Source: Lactobacillus sp. ESL0680 (GTDB lineage Bacteria > Bacillota > Bacilli > Lactobacillales > Lactobacillaceae). From it: 64,000 nt of DNA. Shown here in pieces: positions 1 to 10,917 of the stretch. Position 1 is the stretch's first letter, and the number at the start of each line of letters is the position of its first letter. A program made the position numbers and the translations under genes. Where the stretch lies: the NCBI RefSeq assembly GCF_029392855.1, contig NZ_CP113945.1, positions 806,001 through 870,000 on the forward strand, given 5' to 3'. The notes under the pieces are model-generated. The model was not told where the DNA came from. It saw only the letters and a program-made list of their open reading frames with translations, and did not search any database.

Positions 1-41
1 GAAAACACGGTAGAGGCCGTCACTGCTTTTTTGGCAGATAA

Positions 42-707
42 CTAAACGTAGAGTAAAACGGAAAAGTACATTAACCCTGACCCCAGCATTACAAACAAGT
101 GCCAGATGACATGGATAAAGGGAATGCGCCGCATTGTGTACAATAGAGCACCGACAGTATAAGCAACGCCGCCGCCGACAAGCAGCCAAAAGCCAACTGG
201 ACTAAGACGGATATAGAGTGAATGTCCTGAAAAAATCACCAGCCAGCCCATGGCAACGTACAAGACGGTGTCAAGGATTGTGTGTTTGCCGCGGTTAAAA
301 ATATAGTAAATGATGCCAAAAATGGTTAATGCCCAGATAAGGATGAACAAAATCCAGCCCCACGTCCCACCAATGGCGACTAGGGAATATGGCGTGTATG
401 AGCCAGCGATCAACAAAAAGATTGATGAATGATCGAAAATTTGAAAAACATTGCGTGCCTTAGTAAAGATTAGGCTGTGAAAAAGGGTCGAGAACAGGTA
501 TAAAAAGACTAAACAAGCCCCATAAACACTGAAAGTAACGATCCGCAAGGCATTACCAGTAGCTGCGGCCCTAATAATTAACATTACTAATCCGGCAACA
601 GCTAAGCCAAACCCAATTCCGTGGGTAATGGCGCTAAAGGTGTTGTCAAGAATGTAATATGTTTTTGATCTTGTTGTTGGCTCTTGCCAAAGTTGTTTTA
701 ATTTCAT
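42..707 (-). CDS. Hemolysin III / PAQR-family membrane protein
   Basis: Integral membrane protein of the hemolysin III (YqfA, PAQR) family; the bacterial role is poorly defined and haemolysis should not be assumed. About 221 residues with seven hydrophobic segments. The family HGIGF motif lies near residue 32, an FHS motif near residue 78, FDHSSIF near residue 92, and a late HVIWHLFVMLGS motif holds the paired histidines that form the metal site in PAQR proteins. I chose ATG at 707; an upstream in-frame TTG at 713 is possible, and the ribosome binding site (GGA) is weak for both. It is monocistronic and divergent from the DegV gene, one of the few - strand genes in this replichore. Confidence 0.85.
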   Translation of the reverse strand: MKLKQLWQEPTTRSKTYYILDNTFSAITHGIGFGLAVAGLVMLIIRAAATGNALRIVTFSVYGACLVFLYLFSTLFHSLIFTKARNVFQIFDHSSIFLLIAGSYTPYSLVAIGGTWGWILFILIWALTIFGIIYYIFNRGKHTILDTVLYVAMGWLVIFSGHSLYIRLSPVGFWLLVGGGVAYTVGALLYTMRRIPFIHVIWHLFVMLGSGLMYFSVLLYV

Positions 708-734
708 TATCAAAATAGTCCAATCATTTTCTTC

Positions 735-758
735 TGCATTAAGTTTTTTTGCTATAAT
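735..758 (+). promoter_or_regulatory. Extended -10 promoter for the DegV-yozE unit
   Basis: TATAAT at 753-758 is preceded by TGC, giving an extended -10 (TGCTATAAT), with no good -35. It lies about 65 bases upstream of the TTG start chosen for the DegV gene. The same extended -10 occurs in front of recU. Confidence 0.5.
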
Positions 759-824
759 GCTTGTATTGATATTGGTAACATTTTATCATAAATGTAACGC
801 GAATTAGAATTGAGGGCGAATACG

Positions 825-1685
825 TTGTCAGAGATAAAAATCATGACAGATTCTTCAGCGCAGCTAACGCCAGAGGAAATTGAAAAATATCATATCACAG
901 TTATTCCATTACTGGTAACAATTGATGACCAAACATACGTTGATGGCGTAGATATTACACGACAAGAATTTGTCGAAAAAATGACGACAGCAAAAGAATT
1001 ACCGAAGACCAGCCAGCCGCCAATCGGCCAATTGGTTGATACAGTCAACGAGTTAACTGCTGACGGGAGTCAAGTTATCGGCATCTTCTTAGGTAAGGGC
1101 TTGAGCGGCACAATTGACGCGACAAGACAAGCTGTCAAAATTGCTGGTAAGGATGACCAAGTTAGTTTGGTCGATTCAGAATTGACTGATCGTGCTGAAG
1201 GGTTGCAAGTTTTAGAAGCTGCCCGTGGGGCTTTGAAAGGACAGACTGTCCAAGAAATCTTAGAGCATCTAGAACATATTAAACAGACGCAGCGCCTGCG
1301 CATGATGATTGTTAATTTAGAAAATATCGTCAAGGGTGGACGACTGGGACCTGTTTCTGGTAAAATTGCTACTCTGCTGAACATTCGCCTTGAGCTGCAA
1401 ATGCCAGGCGGTCATTTAAAGGTAGCTAAAAAAGGCCGCGGTAAAAAATTCTCATCAGCCTTTGATAATCGGGTGTTAGCTGATATCGAAGCTAACAAGG
1501 ATAAGATTAAGGAAGTAGGTATTTCTTACGTTTCCCTTGATGGTGTGCCGCAAAAGTTAAAGGATTTTGCCCAAAAAATCAAGGAAATTAATCCTGAAAT
1601 TGACGTGTTGGTACGAGAGACTAGTCCAGTGATTGCGACACATGCGGGACTGGGCGCTTATGCAATTTTGTACTATACGGAGTAA
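825..1685 (+). CDS. DegV family protein (fatty-acid-binding, FakB-like)
   Basis: DegV/FakB proteins bind a fatty acid and present it to the kinase FakA for entry into phospholipid synthesis. The early MTDSSAQL motif, the KTSQPPIGQ segment and the SGTIDATRQ loop match the family, which is usually 280-290 residues; this start gives 286. The longer reading opens at TTG 810, but GAGGGCG at 812-818 is a good ribosome binding site seven bases before TTG 825, so I prefer 825. It is followed after 2 bases by yozE. A second, diverged DegV paralog lies at 24905-25783; two or more FakB proteins with different fatty-acid preference are common in Bacillota. The ligand is not predictable from sequence. Confidence 0.85.
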   Translation: MSEIKIMTDSSAQLTPEEIEKYHITVIPLLVTIDDQTYVDGVDITRQEFVEKMTTAKELPKTSQPPIGQLVDTVNELTADGSQVIGIFLGKGLSGTIDATRQAVKIAGKDDQVSLVDSELTDRAEGLQVLEAARGALKGQTVQEILEHLEHIKQTQRLRMMIVNLENIVKGGRLGPVSGKIATLLNIRLELQMPGGHLKVAKKGRGKKFSSAFDNRVLADIEANKDKIKEVGISYVSLDGVPQKLKDFAQKIKEINPEIDVLVRETSPVIATHAGLGAYAILYYTE

Positions 1686-1687
1686 TC

Positions 1688-1918
1688 ATGGCTTATCGAG
1701 AAAGTTTTTATCGTTATTTAATGACGCAGCGCGACAGTGATTCGAATGATGAAATCGCACAATTTGCAAACAATGCTCAGAATGATCAAACTTTTCCTAA
1801 ACAGGAACAAGATTACGAAAAGCTATCCGATTATCTTGAATTAAATGCCGGTTATTTATCCAGCATGAGTATTTTTGATCGGGCCTATGAGATGTATCAA
1901 GAAAAGATGGCGTATTAA
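1688..1918 (+). CDS. yozE: YozE family protein (UPF0346)
   Basis: A 76-residue acidic protein matching the YozE/UPF0346 family: the [16 protein letters not shown] start, the central [16 protein letters not shown] segment and the [15 protein letters not shown] end are characteristic. The fold is a small SAM-like helical bundle; the function is unknown. ATG is 2 bases after the DegV stop, so the two are probably cotranscribed and coupled. A terminator follows directly. Confidence 0.85.
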   Translation: MAYRESFYRYLMTQRDSDSNDEIAQFANNAQNDQTFPKQEQDYEKLSDYLELNAGYLSSMSIFDRAYEMYQEKMAY

Positions 1919-1920
1919 GT

Positions 1921-1947
1921 AAAGCTCCTAACCTTTGGGGCTTTTTT
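1921..1947 (+). terminator. Intrinsic terminator after yozE
   Basis: AAAGCTCC (1921-1928) pairs with GGGGCTTT (1937-1944), one G-U pair, loop of 8, followed by a T run. It separates the DegV-yozE unit from rbgA. Confidence 0.75.
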
Positions 1948-1967
1948 AGTGTTAAAGAGGAAAAAAG

Positions 1968-2807
1968 ATGGCGACAATTCAATGGTATCCGGGACATATG
2001 AACAAGGCGCGCAACCAGCTTGAAGATAAGATGGGGTTGATTGACGTTTTAGTTGAAGTCTTGGATGCCCGTATCCCGCAATCATCAAGAAATCCAATGA
2101 TTGAGGAATTAGTGGGTAATAAACCTCACTTAATAATTTTAAATAAGGCAGACTTAGCTGATCCGGTATTAACGAAAATTTGGCAAAAGAAATTGACCGG
2201 TAAAGGCAAATTTGTCATGGCGATGGACTCACTGCATAATACCAACATGCAGGTGCTGGTTCGCATGGTCAAAAAAGCTGCTGCGGCTAAAGTTGAAAAG
2301 CTTGAAGCCAAGGGGGCTTCTAATCCGGTGATTAGAATTGCTTTAGCTGGCATCCCTAACTGTGGTAAGTCGACAATTATTAATCGTTTGGTTGGCCGCA
2401 ATGTGGCTGCAGTCGGCAATAAGCCAGGCGTAACTAAGGGACAAACTTGGCTTAAAACCCAGACTAATATTCAAATTTTAGATACACCGGGAATTTTATG
2501 GCCTAAATTTGACGACCAAGAGGTTGGCTACAAGTTAGCTGCCTTTGGTGCTATTAAGGATAGTATCTTTCATGCCGATGATGTGGCGCTGTTTTTAATG
2601 AAGAATTTGCGTAAATATTATTTGGCTAATTTGGCAAAATTTGCCCGTACACCTAAGGACGAAATTGCTAAGATTAACGATACTGACCTATTGCTGGCAA
2701 TGACCGAATCTTACGGGATGCGGGATGATTATGATCGCTTTTCACTTTACTTACTGCAGCGGCTGCGTAAAGGTAAAGTAGGTCGAATTACGCTGGATCG
2801 CCCATGA
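1968..2807 (+). CDS. ylqF: Ribosome biogenesis GTPase YlqF/RbgA
   Basis: Circularly permuted GTPase needed for late assembly of the 50S subunit. The permuted motif order is visible: G4 NKAD at residues 59-62 comes before G1 (GIPNCGKST, 128-136) and G3 (DTPG, 172-175). The N-terminal WYPGHMNKA motif is an RbgA/YlqF hallmark. At 279 residues it is family length. The ribosome binding site is AGAGG before the ATG. Its stop overlaps the rnhB start by four bases, and ylqF-rnhB is a conserved pair in Bacillota. Confidence 0.95.
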   Translation: MATIQWYPGHMNKARNQLEDKMGLIDVLVEVLDARIPQSSRNPMIEELVGNKPHLIILNKADLADPVLTKIWQKKLTGKGKFVMAMDSLHNTNMQVLVRMVKKAAAAKVEKLEAKGASNPVIRIALAGIPNCGKSTIINRLVGRNVAAVGNKPGVTKGQTWLKTQTNIQILDTPGILWPKFDDQEVGYKLAAFGAIKDSIFHADDVALFLMKNLRKYYLANLAKFARTPKDEIAKINDTDLLLAMTESYGMRDDYDRFSLYLLQRLRKGKVGRITLDRP

Positions 2808-3556
2808 CAATTAAAGAAATAAAAGAGCTGCTTACAACTGAGGTTAGTGAAGCAGAATTAGCTTCGTTAAGTGCTGATCCACGTGCAGGGGTCCAAAAGT
2901 TATTATCCAGTTATTACCGCCGTAAAGAAAAGCTGGCGCAAAAAAAGGCCGACTTTTTAACTAGAATGCAGTATGAACAGGAATTTTGGGCTAAAGGACA
3001 AATAGTTGCCGGTGTAGATGAAGTTGGTCGTGGCCCTTTAGCGGGACCAGTAGTTACGGCTGCCGTGATTATCGATGCCAATTTTGATCTGCTTGATGTC
3101 AATGACTCTAAAAAGCTGACGCCGCAAAAGCGCCTAGAACTATACCCGAAGATCTTGCAGGAAGCAGTCAGTGTTGCCGTGGGTGTTAAAAGTGCCCAGG
3201 TAATTGACGAAATTAATATTTATGAAGCTGACCGGCTGGCAATGGCGCAGGCAGTTATGGATCTTGACCGTAAGCCAGATGCGTTGTTGGTTGATGCGAT
3301 GGATGTCCCGGTTGACTTGCCGCAGGTGCGTCTAATTAAGGGGGATGCGAAATCTAATTCTATCGCCGCTGCTTCCATTGTCGCCAAGGTCTTTCGTGAT
3401 AAGTTAATGGCTGATTATGGCAAGATTTACCCGCAATACCAATTTGACCATAATTCTGGTTATGGCACTAGCGCACATCTTGCTGCGCTAAAGGAATACG
3501 GGCCAACCCCAATTCACCGTAAGACTTTTGCTCCAGTCAGCGATTTTTTTAAGTAA
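2804..3556 (+). CDS. rnhB: Ribonuclease HII
   Basis: Degrades the RNA strand of RNA-DNA hybrids and excises single ribonucleotides from DNA. 250 residues. The catalytic [12 protein letters not shown] motif gives Asp72 and Glu73; later DSKKL and VDAMD motifs supply the other acidic residues. The first 65 residues form the helical extension typical of Gram-positive RNase HII. ATG overlaps the rbgA stop (ATGA), indicating translational coupling. Confidence 0.95.
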   Translation: MTIKEIKELLTTEVSEAELASLSADPRAGVQKLLSSYYRRKEKLAQKKADFLTRMQYEQEFWAKGQIVAGVDEVGRGPLAGPVVTAAVIIDANFDLLDVNDSKKLTPQKRLELYPKILQEAVSVAVGVKSAQVIDEINIYEADRLAMAQAVMDLDRKPDALLVDAMDVPVDLPQVRLIKGDAKSNSIAAASIVAKVFRDKLMADYGKIYPQYQFDHNSGYGTSAHLAALKEYGPTPIHRKTFAPVSDFFK

Positions 3557-3569
3557 AAATAGAATATTT

Positions 3570-3608
3570 CCTCCTTTTTTACGTATTTGTAATTAGGAGG
3601 CTTTTTTT
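3570..3608 (+). terminator. Hairpin with T run whose 3' arm is the dprA ribosome binding site
   Basis: CCTCCT (3570-3575) can pair with AGGAGG (3595-3600), followed by CTTTTTTT. It looks like an intrinsic terminator for rbgA-rnhB, but AGGAGG is also the Shine-Dalgarno sequence of dprA (ATG 3610), so the stem could also mask it. Confidence 0.5.
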
Positions 3609-3609
3609 A

Positions 3610-4458
3610 ATGGAAAAAACAAATTTTTTGTTACGCCTAAAGTTACAAAAGGGACTGGGTTACGTCAAAATGCTGCAGATTGCCAGTCAATTGGACGATG
3701 AGCAGGTAAATCTGCAAACGTTGAAAGAGATGACCTTGCCACTGGGAGTGAAAGAAGCCAGTATAGCTGCTTTTAAGTCAGAAAAATTTGGCAAAGTGAT
3801 TAAACGAATTAAAAAGCAGTGTCAGGTAATCAGCTTCTTTGATGATAATTATCCTGAACAATTGCGGCAGATATATCAGCCGCCTCTAATTTTGTTTGCT
3901 CGCGGAAACATTGCCTTGCTCCAAAAAAGAATTGTGACTATTGTTGGCTCACGGCAGGCAACGGTCTATAGTCAGCAAGTTTTGGCGCAACTTGTGCCTG
4001 ATTTGGTTAAGCATGACATTGTAATTGCTAGTGGCTTAGCTAAAGGCGTTGATGTTTTAGCACATCAGGCAACTTTGCAAAATCAGGGCCAGACAATTGC
4101 CGTTGTCGGTAACGGCTTGAATCATTATTACCCGATGATTAACCACAACACGCAAGAAAAAATTGTCCAGCAGGGGCTAATTTTGAGTGAATATTTACCT
4201 GACACACCGCCGCGGCCCTTTCGCTTTCCTGAGCGCAATCGCATTTTAGCTGGTATAGCCGAAAGTGTCGTAGTCACGGAGGCAAAGGAAAAGTCAGGTT
4301 CCCTGATTACGGCTAATTTGGCTTTGCAAGAAAATCGCAATGTTTATGCGGTGCCAGGTCCGATTACTAGTCCATTATCGGCAGGTCCCAACAAGCTGAT
4401 TGCAGTTGGCGCTAACCCAATTACTGACTTTAAATTAAATGAAAGATTTGACAACTAG
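3610..4458 (+). CDS. dprA: DNA-processing protein DprA (Smf)
   Basis: Binds incoming single-stranded DNA during natural transformation and loads RecA; it is also kept in species not known to be competent. 282 residues. The N-terminal part is helical. The Rossmann-like DprA domain begins with [11 protein letters not shown] near residue 110 and contains [27 protein letters not shown] and the conserved [22 protein letters not shown] stretch. The C-terminal winged helix seen in some DprA proteins is absent. It sits in the usual rnhB-dprA-topA order. Its ribosome binding site lies inside a hairpin. Confidence 0.95.
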   Translation: MEKTNFLLRLKLQKGLGYVKMLQIASQLDDEQVNLQTLKEMTLPLGVKEASIAAFKSEKFGKVIKRIKKQCQVISFFDDNYPEQLRQIYQPPLILFARGNIALLQKRIVTIVGSRQATVYSQQVLAQLVPDLVKHDIVIASGLAKGVDVLAHQATLQNQGQTIAVVGNGLNHYYPMINHNTQEKIVQQGLILSEYLPDTPPRPFRFPERNRILAGIAESVVVTEAKEKSGSLITANLALQENRNVYAVPGPITSPLSAGPNKLIAVGANPITDFKLNERFDN

Positions 4459-4523
4459 CCATTAAATATTCTATTCTCAGAATAGTATTTTTTAAAAATA
4501 GAATTTTAATGAGGAGGCATTTG

Positions 4524-6635
4524 ATGCCTACTAAGTCAAAGAAACGTAAAAGTAAAAAAACATTAGTTATAGTAGAATCGCCGGCAAAGGCCAAGACGAT
4601 TGAAAAATATTTAGGTCGTAATTATCGTGTAATTGCTTCTAAAGGACATATTCGCGATTTGCCCAAGTCACAAATGGGCATTGATTTTGACAATGATTAC
4701 AAGCCAAAATATATTTCGATTCGCGGCAAAGGCGACACAATTAAGGAATTAAAGTCGGAAGCTAAGAAGGCCAAAGATGTGTATCTGGCATCCGACCCCG
4801 ATCGTGAAGGAGAAGCAATCGCGTGGCATGTTGCTCATGCGTTAAACTTAGACGATACGGCCAAGAACCGGGTAACTTTTAATGAGGTTACCAAGGATGC
4901 CGTTAAGGAAAGCTTTAAGCATCCCCGGGCAATTGATATGGATACGGTTAATGCCCAGCAGGCACGGCGGATTCTTGACCGAATAGTGGGTTATTCACTA
5001 TCCCCGATTTTATGGGATAAGGTTAAGAAGGGCTTGAGTGCTGGCCGGGTACAGTCAGTTGCCTTAAAATTGGTAATTGACCGCGAAAAGGAAATCAAGA
5101 ACTTCAAGCCGGAAGAGTATTGGACAATTGATGCCGAATTTAAAAAGGATCAGAAAGCTTTCAAGTCACAATTTTGGGGTGTTGACGGCAAAAAGAAGGA
5201 ACTGCCAAATAATGAGGCCGTTCAGGACGTTTTAGCCAAAATCGATAAGAAACAGCCGTTTAATGTCATTAAAGTCGTTGCCCGTGAACGGCGCCGGCAG
5301 CCTGCTGCACCATTTACAACTTCGACAATGCAGCAGGAAGCCAATAAGCGGCTTAATTACCGGACAAGACGGACAATGAGTATTGCCCAACAGCTCTATG
5401 AAGGAATTAGCTTGGGTAAAGAAGGAACAGTTGGTTTAATTACCTATATGAGAACCGACTCTAAGCGGACATCACCGATTGCGCAAGCTGAGGCATCCAA
5501 GTTTTTAAATGAAAAATATGGTAAGGAATATGCCGCAAAGGGTCAGCGGCACTTCAAGAATGCTCAAGATGCCCAAGATGCCCATGAGGCAATTAGACCT
5601 ACCAGTATTTATCGGACACCGGAATCGCTTAAAGATGTTTTAACCACTGAGCAATACCGGCTGTATAAGTTAATTTGGTCACGCTTTTTGGCTAGTGAAA
5701 TGACACCAGCTGTTTATGACACAGTCAGAGCTGATATTGAGCAAAATGGTGTTACTTTCAGAACAACTGGTTCGAAGATGAAGTTTCCTGGATTTACCAA
5801 GGTTTACGATAATCAACAGGAAAACAATGTCGAATTGCCAGATTTAAATGAAGGCGATCAAGTTAAGTTAGTTAAGTCGGATAACAAGCAGCACTTTACG
5901 TTGCCGCCAGCACGATACACTGAAGCTAGCTTGGTTCGTTCACTTGAAGAGAATGGCGTCGGCCGGCCATCGACATACGCACCAACCATTGATACGATTC
6001 AAAGACGCTATTATGTCAAACTTGAGGGTAAGGCAATTGTCCCAACAGAATTAGGTGAAATTGTTGATGACTTAATTGAGAAGTTCTTCCCTGACATTGT
6101 TAACGTTGATTTTACCGCGCAATTGGAAAATGACCTCGATAGTGTCGAAGAGGGTAAGAAAGATTGGGTCAAGGTCATTGACGAGTATTACCACCCATTC
6201 AAAAAGGAGCTTGATAAGGCAGATGCCGATATTAAGAAGGTTCAGATTAAGGATGAACCGGCTGGTTTTAACTGCGACATCTGCGGGGCACCAATGGTCA
6301 TTAAGATGGGCCGGTACGGTAAGTTCTATGCTTGCTCGCGCTTCCCTGATTGCCGTAATACCAAGGCAATTGTGAAGAAGATTGGTGTCACTTGTCCGAA
6401 ATGTGGCAAGGGGGATGTTGTCGAAAAGAAATCTAAGCGTAACCGTAAATTCTTTGGCTGTTCCCGTTATCCAGAATGTGACTTTGTCTCATGGGATAAA
6501 CCGATAAACCGCAATTGTCCTAATGATGGTCACTTTTTGGTTGAAAAGAAAAACAAAAAAGGCCTGGTTGTTCTTTGTCCTAACGGCGACTATAAGGAAG
6601 AGCCTAAGGATGAAGGCGCTGTAAAAGAAAGTTAA
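4524..6635 (+). CDS. topA: DNA topoisomerase I
   Basis: Type IA topoisomerase that relaxes negative supercoils. 703 residues. The TOPRIM domain starts at [18 protein letters not shown] and includes [13 protein letters not shown]. The catalytic tyrosine is in [10 protein letters not shown] (residue 308 from this start). The C-terminus has two four-cysteine zinc ribbons (CDIC...C...C and CPKCGKG...C...C) and a third degenerate one with only two cysteines. I chose ATG 4524 over ATG 4509 because GAGGAGG (4511-4517) is a perfect ribosome binding site six bases before 4524 and overlaps the earlier ATG. Confidence 0.97.
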   Translation: MPTKSKKRKSKKTLVIVESPAKAKTIEKYLGRNYRVIASKGHIRDLPKSQMGIDFDNDYKPKYISIRGKGDTIKELKSEAKKAKDVYLASDPDREGEAIAWHVAHALNLDDTAKNRVTFNEVTKDAVKESFKHPRAIDMDTVNAQQARRILDRIVGYSLSPILWDKVKKGLSAGRVQSVALKLVIDREKEIKNFKPEEYWTIDAEFKKDQKAFKSQFWGVDGKKKELPNNEAVQDVLAKIDKKQPFNVIKVVARERRRQPAAPFTTSTMQQEANKRLNYRTRRTMSIAQQLYEGISLGKEGTVGLITYMRTDSKRTSPIAQAEASKFLNEKYGKEYAAKGQRHFKNAQDAQDAHEAIRPTSIYRTPESLKDVLTTEQYRLYKLIWSRFLASEMTPAVYDTVRADIEQNGVTFRTTGSKMKFPGFTKVYDNQQENNVELPDLNEGDQVKLVKSDNKQHFTLPPARYTEASLVRSLEENGVGRPSTYAPTIDTIQRRYYVKLEGKAIVPTELGEIVDDLIEKFFPDIVNVDFTAQLENDLDSVEEGKKDWVKVIDEYYHPFKKELDKADADIKKVQIKDEPAGFNCDICGAPMVIKMGRYGKFYACSRFPDCRNTKAIVKKIGVTCPKCGKGDVVEKKSKRNRKFFGCSRYPECDFVSWDKPINRNCPNDGHFLVEKKNKKGLVVLCPNGDYKEEPKDEGAVKES

Positions 6636-6644
6636 ATTTAAGTT

Positions 6645-6678
6645 AATATCATCAAGTCAGACATGGTTTGATGATATT
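6645..6678. promoter_or_regulatory. 11-bp perfect inverted repeat between topA and trmFO
   Basis: Arms 6645-6655 and 6668-6678 are perfectly complementary, with a 12-base loop. No clean T run follows (CTTGTATTT), so it is either a weak terminator or an mRNA structure at the topA-trmFO junction. Confidence 0.45.
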
Positions 6679-6721
6679 CTTGTATTTAGAAAAATATTTT
6701 TTAGAAAAGGAATATCTTAGA

Positions 6722-8038
6722 ATGCCTAAAAATGTAACAGTAATTGGTGGTGGACTTGCCGGTAGTGAGGCAACCTGGCAGTTAGCAAAGCGTGGAATCC
6801 AGGTTGACCTGTACGAAATGCGACCTACAAAGTTAACGCCAGCACATAAGACTGGCAACTTTGCGGAATTAGTCTGCACCAACTCGATGCGGTCCAACCA
6901 GTTGTCAAATGCCGTTGGCTTGTTAAAAGAAGAAATGCGGCAGTTAGACTCACTTATTTTGGAAGCTGCTGACAAGACACAGGTTCCTGCTGGCGGTGCA
7001 TTAGCCGTTGATCGGGATAAATTTAGCGAGTATGTCACTGAAAAGTTACACTCACTGCCTAATGTGACCTTTCATGATGAAGAAATCACGGCTATTCCTC
7101 AAGATGGAATTACAGTGATTGCAACAGGACCACTAACAAGTGATGCTTTAGCTGGTCAAATTCAGCAATTTTCTGGAACTGACAGCCTGCACTTTTTTGA
7201 TGCGGCAGCACCAATTGTGGCTGCTGATTCGATCGATCAAGACATTGTTTATAAAAAGTCACGCTATGACCGCGGGGAAGCTGCTTATCTGAACTGCCCA
7301 ATGACTAAAGAAGAATATGATCGCTTTGCTCAAGAATTGGTTAATGCGGAAACTGCGGAAATGCACGGCTTTGAAAATAGTGATGTGTTTGAGGGCTGTA
7401 TGCCAATAGAGGTTATGGCTGCTCGGGGAAGCAAAACCATGTTGTTCGGTCCTTTGAAGCCAGTTGGTCTGGAAGACCCGCATACTGGTAAGACACCATA
7501 TGCTGTTGTTCAATTGCGGCAAGATAATGCTTCTGCTTCGATGTATAATATTGTTGGCTTTCAAACTCACTTAAAATACGGTGAGCAAAAGCGGGTCTTT
7601 TCAATGATTCCGGGATTAGCCGATGCGCGGTTTGTCCGTTATGGTAAAATGCACCGCAATACTTATATGGCTTCACCAGAGGTCTTAACTGCCAGTTACG
7701 AAGCTAAAAAGCAACCGGGGTTGTTCTTTGCCGGTCAAATGACTGGGGTTGAAGGCTATGTTGAAAGTGCCGGCAGTGGTTTGGTTGCTGGAATTAATGC
7801 CGCTAGACGGGCGATGAGTGAAGATACTGTTGCCTTTCCTAAAGTGACAGCACTTGGTTCAATGGCTAATTACGTCACTACAACTAGTGCGAAGCATTTT
7901 CAGCCAATGAATGCCAGCTTTGCCCTTATTCCGGGGCTTGAAGGTAAAAAAATCCGGAATAAGCGTGAACGGCACGAAAAGATTAGTGAACGTGGTTTAG
8001 CAAGTTTGGCTAAATTTAAAGAGGAAGTCTTGGGTTAA
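6722..8038 (+). CDS. trmFO: tRNA (uracil-54-C5)-methyltransferase TrmFO, folate-dependent
   Basis: Methylates U54 of tRNA using methylenetetrahydrofolate and FAD (formerly Gid). 438 residues. The dinucleotide-binding motif [11 protein letters not shown] is at the N-terminus, CTNSMRSN holds the conserved cysteine region, and [21 protein letters not shown] closes the FAD domain. A longer reading from 6668 is possible, but ATG 6722 starts right at the FAD motif with AAGG upstream. First gene of the conserved trmFO-xerC-hslV-hslU block. fhs, another folate enzyme gene, lies at 34006-35682. Confidence 0.95.
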   Translation: MPKNVTVIGGGLAGSEATWQLAKRGIQVDLYEMRPTKLTPAHKTGNFAELVCTNSMRSNQLSNAVGLLKEEMRQLDSLILEAADKTQVPAGGALAVDRDKFSEYVTEKLHSLPNVTFHDEEITAIPQDGITVIATGPLTSDALAGQIQQFSGTDSLHFFDAAAPIVAADSIDQDIVYKKSRYDRGEAAYLNCPMTKEEYDRFAQELVNAETAEMHGFENSDVFEGCMPIEVMAARGSKTMLFGPLKPVGLEDPHTGKTPYAVVQLRQDNASASMYNIVGFQTHLKYGEQKRVFSMIPGLADARFVRYGKMHRNTYMASPEVLTASYEAKKQPGLFFAGQMTGVEGYVESAGSGLVAGINAARRAMSEDTVAFPKVTALGSMANYVTTTSAKHFQPMNASFALIPGLEGKKIRNKRERHEKISERGLASLAKFKEEVLG

Positions 8039-8962
8039 ATGTCAACGCAGGATCAAGAATTGCAAAGCTTTATTTCTTATTTGCAAAATGAGCGGCATTA
8101 CAGCAGCAAAACGATTAAGTCTTACCAAACTGATTTGCTTGAGGCAAAGGCATTTTGGCAGGCTAATGGTGGTTTTGTGTCGTGGCAAAAGATTAGTGAA
8201 CGTGATGTTGAGATTTTTTTACAAAGTCTTGCAGAGCGAAACTTAACGCGAACGACACAAGCGCGGAAGATGTCTAGCTTACGGTCATTTTATCGTTTTT
8301 TAGTGCGACGTAAGGTTGTCAAGGTTAATCCAACACAGACGATTACGCTGCGCAAAAAGAACCGTAAGCTGCCACAATTTTTCTATACTCCGGAAATGAA
8401 GCAGGTTTTTGCGACTTTAACGGCGACTGATCCACTAACGGAGCGCAACCTTGCAATGTTTGAATTGTTTTATACAACTGGCATGCGGGTAAGCGAAGTT
8501 AGTGAATTAAAAATCGGGCAGCTGGATTTGGACCTAAAAGTTATTCTGGTTCATGGTAAAGGCAATAAGGATCGTTATGTGGCCTTTGATGAGCAAACCA
8601 AAACAGCTTTGGTGCAGTATCTCACAGATGCACGGCCGCAGCTTCTTGGTCAGCAAGATGATACCCAGACAGTCTTTTTAAATAATCAGGGTCACCCAAT
8701 TACGCCGCGGGGAATTGAATATGTCATGCAAAAAGTATTTAATAAGGCGGGGGTTAGCGGTAAGGTGCATCCCCACGAATTGCGGCACTCATTTGCGACG
8801 GCAATGCTTAATAATGGCGCCGACTTACGCAGTGTGCAAGAATTACTGGGGCATGCCAATTTATCGACAACTCAAATATATACCCATGTTACAATGAGCC
8901 ACTTACAGGCTAATTACGAGCAGTTTTTTACTCGTAATAATCAGAAAGATGAGGCAAAATAA
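8039..8962 (+). CDS. xerC: Tyrosine recombinase XerC (CodV)
   Basis: Site-specific tyrosine recombinase. 307 residues: N-terminal SAM-like DNA-binding domain (about 1-90) and C-terminal catalytic domain. The catalytic set is visible: Arg in TTGMRVSE, Lys in HGKGNKDR, HELRH, His in LLGHANLSTT and Tyr in IYTH. ATG directly follows the trmFO stop, and its own stop overlaps hslV by one base. Because a separate XerS sits next to the candidate dif site (20974), this protein may not be the main dimer-resolution enzyme. Its place upstream of hslVU is the ancestral codV position. Confidence 0.92.
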   Translation: MSTQDQELQSFISYLQNERHYSSKTIKSYQTDLLEAKAFWQANGGFVSWQKISERDVEIFLQSLAERNLTRTTQARKMSSLRSFYRFLVRRKVVKVNPTQTITLRKKNRKLPQFFYTPEMKQVFATLTATDPLTERNLAMFELFYTTGMRVSEVSELKIGQLDLDLKVILVHGKGNKDRYVAFDEQTKTALVQYLTDARPQLLGQQDDTQTVFLNNQGHPITPRGIEYVMQKVFNKAGVSGKVHPHELRHSFATAMLNNGADLRSVQELLGHANLSTTQIYTHVTMSHLQANYEQFFTRNNQKDEAK

Positions 8963-9486
8963 TGACAACAATTTGTTCAGTAAAATTTAATGGTAAAACA
9001 GCAATTGCCGGTGACGGTCAAGTTACCTTGGGTGAAAAGGTAATCGCCAAGGCAACAGCTAAAAAGATTCGCCGGATCTATCATGACCGCGTTGTAATCG
9101 GCTTTGCCGGCGGTGTAGCTGATGCCGTTAGTCTGCAGGACATGTTGGAAGGCAAACTCGAAGCTTTTGGCGGTGATCTGCGCCGGGCAGCTGTTGAGAT
9201 GGCACAATCATGGCGTAAGGATGCAACATTGCAAAAGTTAGATGCGATGCTCATTGCGTTTGATGAAAAAGACTTATTATTGATTTCTGGAAACGGTGAA
9301 GTGCTGGAACCAGATGAAAACGTTGTTGCCATCGGTTCTGGTGGTAACTTTGCGCAAGCTGCCGCAATTGCTTTAACGAGACATTCGTCGGGGATGTCAG
9401 CAGAAGAAATTGCCCATGAAGCCGTTGAAATTGCTTCGGGAATTGATATTTTTACTGATAATCAAATTATTACGGATGAACTCTAA
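8962..9486 (+). CDS. hslV: ATP-dependent protease subunit HslV (ClpQ)
   Basis: Peptidase ring of the HslVU (ClpYQ) protease. 174 residues. After Met removal the N-terminus is TTICSVKFNGK, so the nucleophile is Thr as in most HslV and unlike the serine of Bacillus ClpQ. AGDGQVTLG and GFAGGVADA are family motifs; GSGGNFAQAAA lies late. It overlaps xerC by one base (TAATG) and is followed 15 bases later by hslU. Confidence 0.96.
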   Translation: MTTICSVKFNGKTAIAGDGQVTLGEKVIAKATAKKIRRIYHDRVVIGFAGGVADAVSLQDMLEGKLEAFGGDLRRAAVEMAQSWRKDATLQKLDAMLIAFDEKDLLLISGNGEVLEPDENVVAIGSGGNFAQAAAIALTRHSSGMSAEEIAHEAVEIASGIDIFTDNQIITDEL

Positions 9487-9501
9487 TTAGGAGAAAAATT
9501 C

Positions 9502-10911
9502 ATGGAAATAAAAACGCCAAAGCAAATTGTAAATTTGCTAAATGAATACATTATTGGGCAAGATGAAGCTAAAAAGTCGGTTGCGATTGCACTTTATAAC
9601 CGTTACCGCCGCATGCAATTGCCAAAGAAAATGCAGGAGGATATTACTCCGAAGAACTTGCTGATGGCTGGTCCAACTGGTGTTGGTAAGACCGAAATTG
9701 CACGGCGGCTAGCCGCAATTGTCGATGCACCTTTTGTTAAGGTTGAAGCAACTAAGTTTACCGAAGTTGGTTATGTCGGCCGCGATGTTGAATCAATGGT
9801 GCGTGACTTAGTTAATGAAGCTGTGCGGATGGAAGAAAAAGATCAATTTGACCATGTGCGCGCTCAAGCAGCTAAAGAAGTTAATAAGACTTTGGTACGG
9901 TTATTAGTACCCGGCATTAAGCATGAAAAACATCAAAATCAGATGCAGGAAATGCAAAATATGATGTCAATGTTAATGGGCAGCGGACAAGACGATCAGC
10001 ATTCTAAAGATGCCGACCAAGAAGAAGTAACTGATGAAATTCGCAACCAACGGTTAACGGTCGCTGAACAATTAAGCAAGGGGCTATTAGAAGACCGTGA
10101 AGTTACGATTGAGGTCGAACAGGCACCAAAAGTTAACCCAATGGGTGACATGATGGGACAAATGGGTATTGATATGAGTTCCATGCTAAGCGATTTGGTA
10201 CCTAAGAAGAAGGTTAAGCGAACTTTACCGGTAAAAGATGCCCGTGAAGTCTTAATTCAAGAAGAATCACATAAGTTGATTGACTACGACACGCTTTACC
10301 AAAAGGCCATTGAGCGGACTACCAACAACGGGATTATCTTTATTGATGAAATTGATAAGATTACTTCCGGTAATAAGAAAAATTCTGGTGAAGTTTCCCG
10401 TGAAGGTGTCCAACGTGACATTCTGCCAATAGTTGAAGGTTCAACCGTGCAGACAAAGTATGGCCCAGTTTCAACCGACCATATTCTCTTTATTGCCGCA
10501 GGAGCATTCGCTGAAACTAAGCCAAGCGATTTAATTCCTGAATTGCAAGGACGGTTTCCAATTAGAGTGGAACTGAATGCTTTGTCTAAGGATGACTTCG
10601 TTAAAATTCTTAAGGATCCGGAAGACTCGCTCTTAGAGCAGTATGTAGCTTTATTAAAGGCTGACGGAATTAAATTAATCTTTACACAAGAAGCTGTTGA
10701 ACGGATTGCCCAGATTGCCTTCGATGTTAACCAAGGTACAGATAATATTGGTGCTAGACGACTGTCGACAATCCTTGAAAAATTGCTTGAAGACGTTTTG
10801 TATGAAGGCCCAGACATGGAAATGGGTGAAATTACGGTAACTGAAGCATATGTTAATGGAAAACTTAGTGATATAATAACAAATAAAGATTTAACTAAGT
10901 TTATTCTTTAA
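9502..10911 (+). CDS. hslU: ATP-dependent protease ATPase subunit HslU (ClpY)
   Basis: AAA+ unfoldase that feeds substrates into HslV. 469 residues. Walker A is GPTGVGKT (57-64) and Walker B is [10 protein letters not shown] (about residue 274). A methionine-rich I-domain follows from about 110 to 240 ([29 protein letters not shown]). The GYVGRDVES pore motif is present near residue 92, and the C-terminus ends LTKFIL, the type of tail that docks into HslV. Ribosome binding site TAGGAG 5' of the ATG. Confidence 0.96.
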   Translation: MEIKTPKQIVNLLNEYIIGQDEAKKSVAIALYNRYRRMQLPKKMQEDITPKNLLMAGPTGVGKTEIARRLAAIVDAPFVKVEATKFTEVGYVGRDVESMVRDLVNEAVRMEEKDQFDHVRAQAAKEVNKTLVRLLVPGIKHEKHQNQMQEMQNMMSMLMGSGQDDQHSKDADQEEVTDEIRNQRLTVAEQLSKGLLEDREVTIEVEQAPKVNPMGDMMGQMGIDMSSMLSDLVPKKKVKRTLPVKDAREVLIQEESHKLIDYDTLYQKAIERTTNNGIIFIDEIDKITSGNKKNSGEVSREGVQRDILPIVEGSTVQTKYGPVSTDHILFIAAGAFAETKPSDLIPELQGRFPIRVELNALSKDDFVKILKDPEDSLLEQYVALLKADGIKLIFTQEAVERIAQIAFDVNQGTDNIGARRLSTILEKLLEDVLYEGPDMEMGEITVTEAYVNGKLSDIITNKDLTKFIL

Positions 10912-10917
10912 CAAAGG

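Noticed and set aside
1070-1384. Antisense frame inside the DegV gene and similar frames inside topA, hslU, carB and others
   Set aside because: Each lies wholly within a well-supported gene on the other strand and has no family motif or ribosome binding site.
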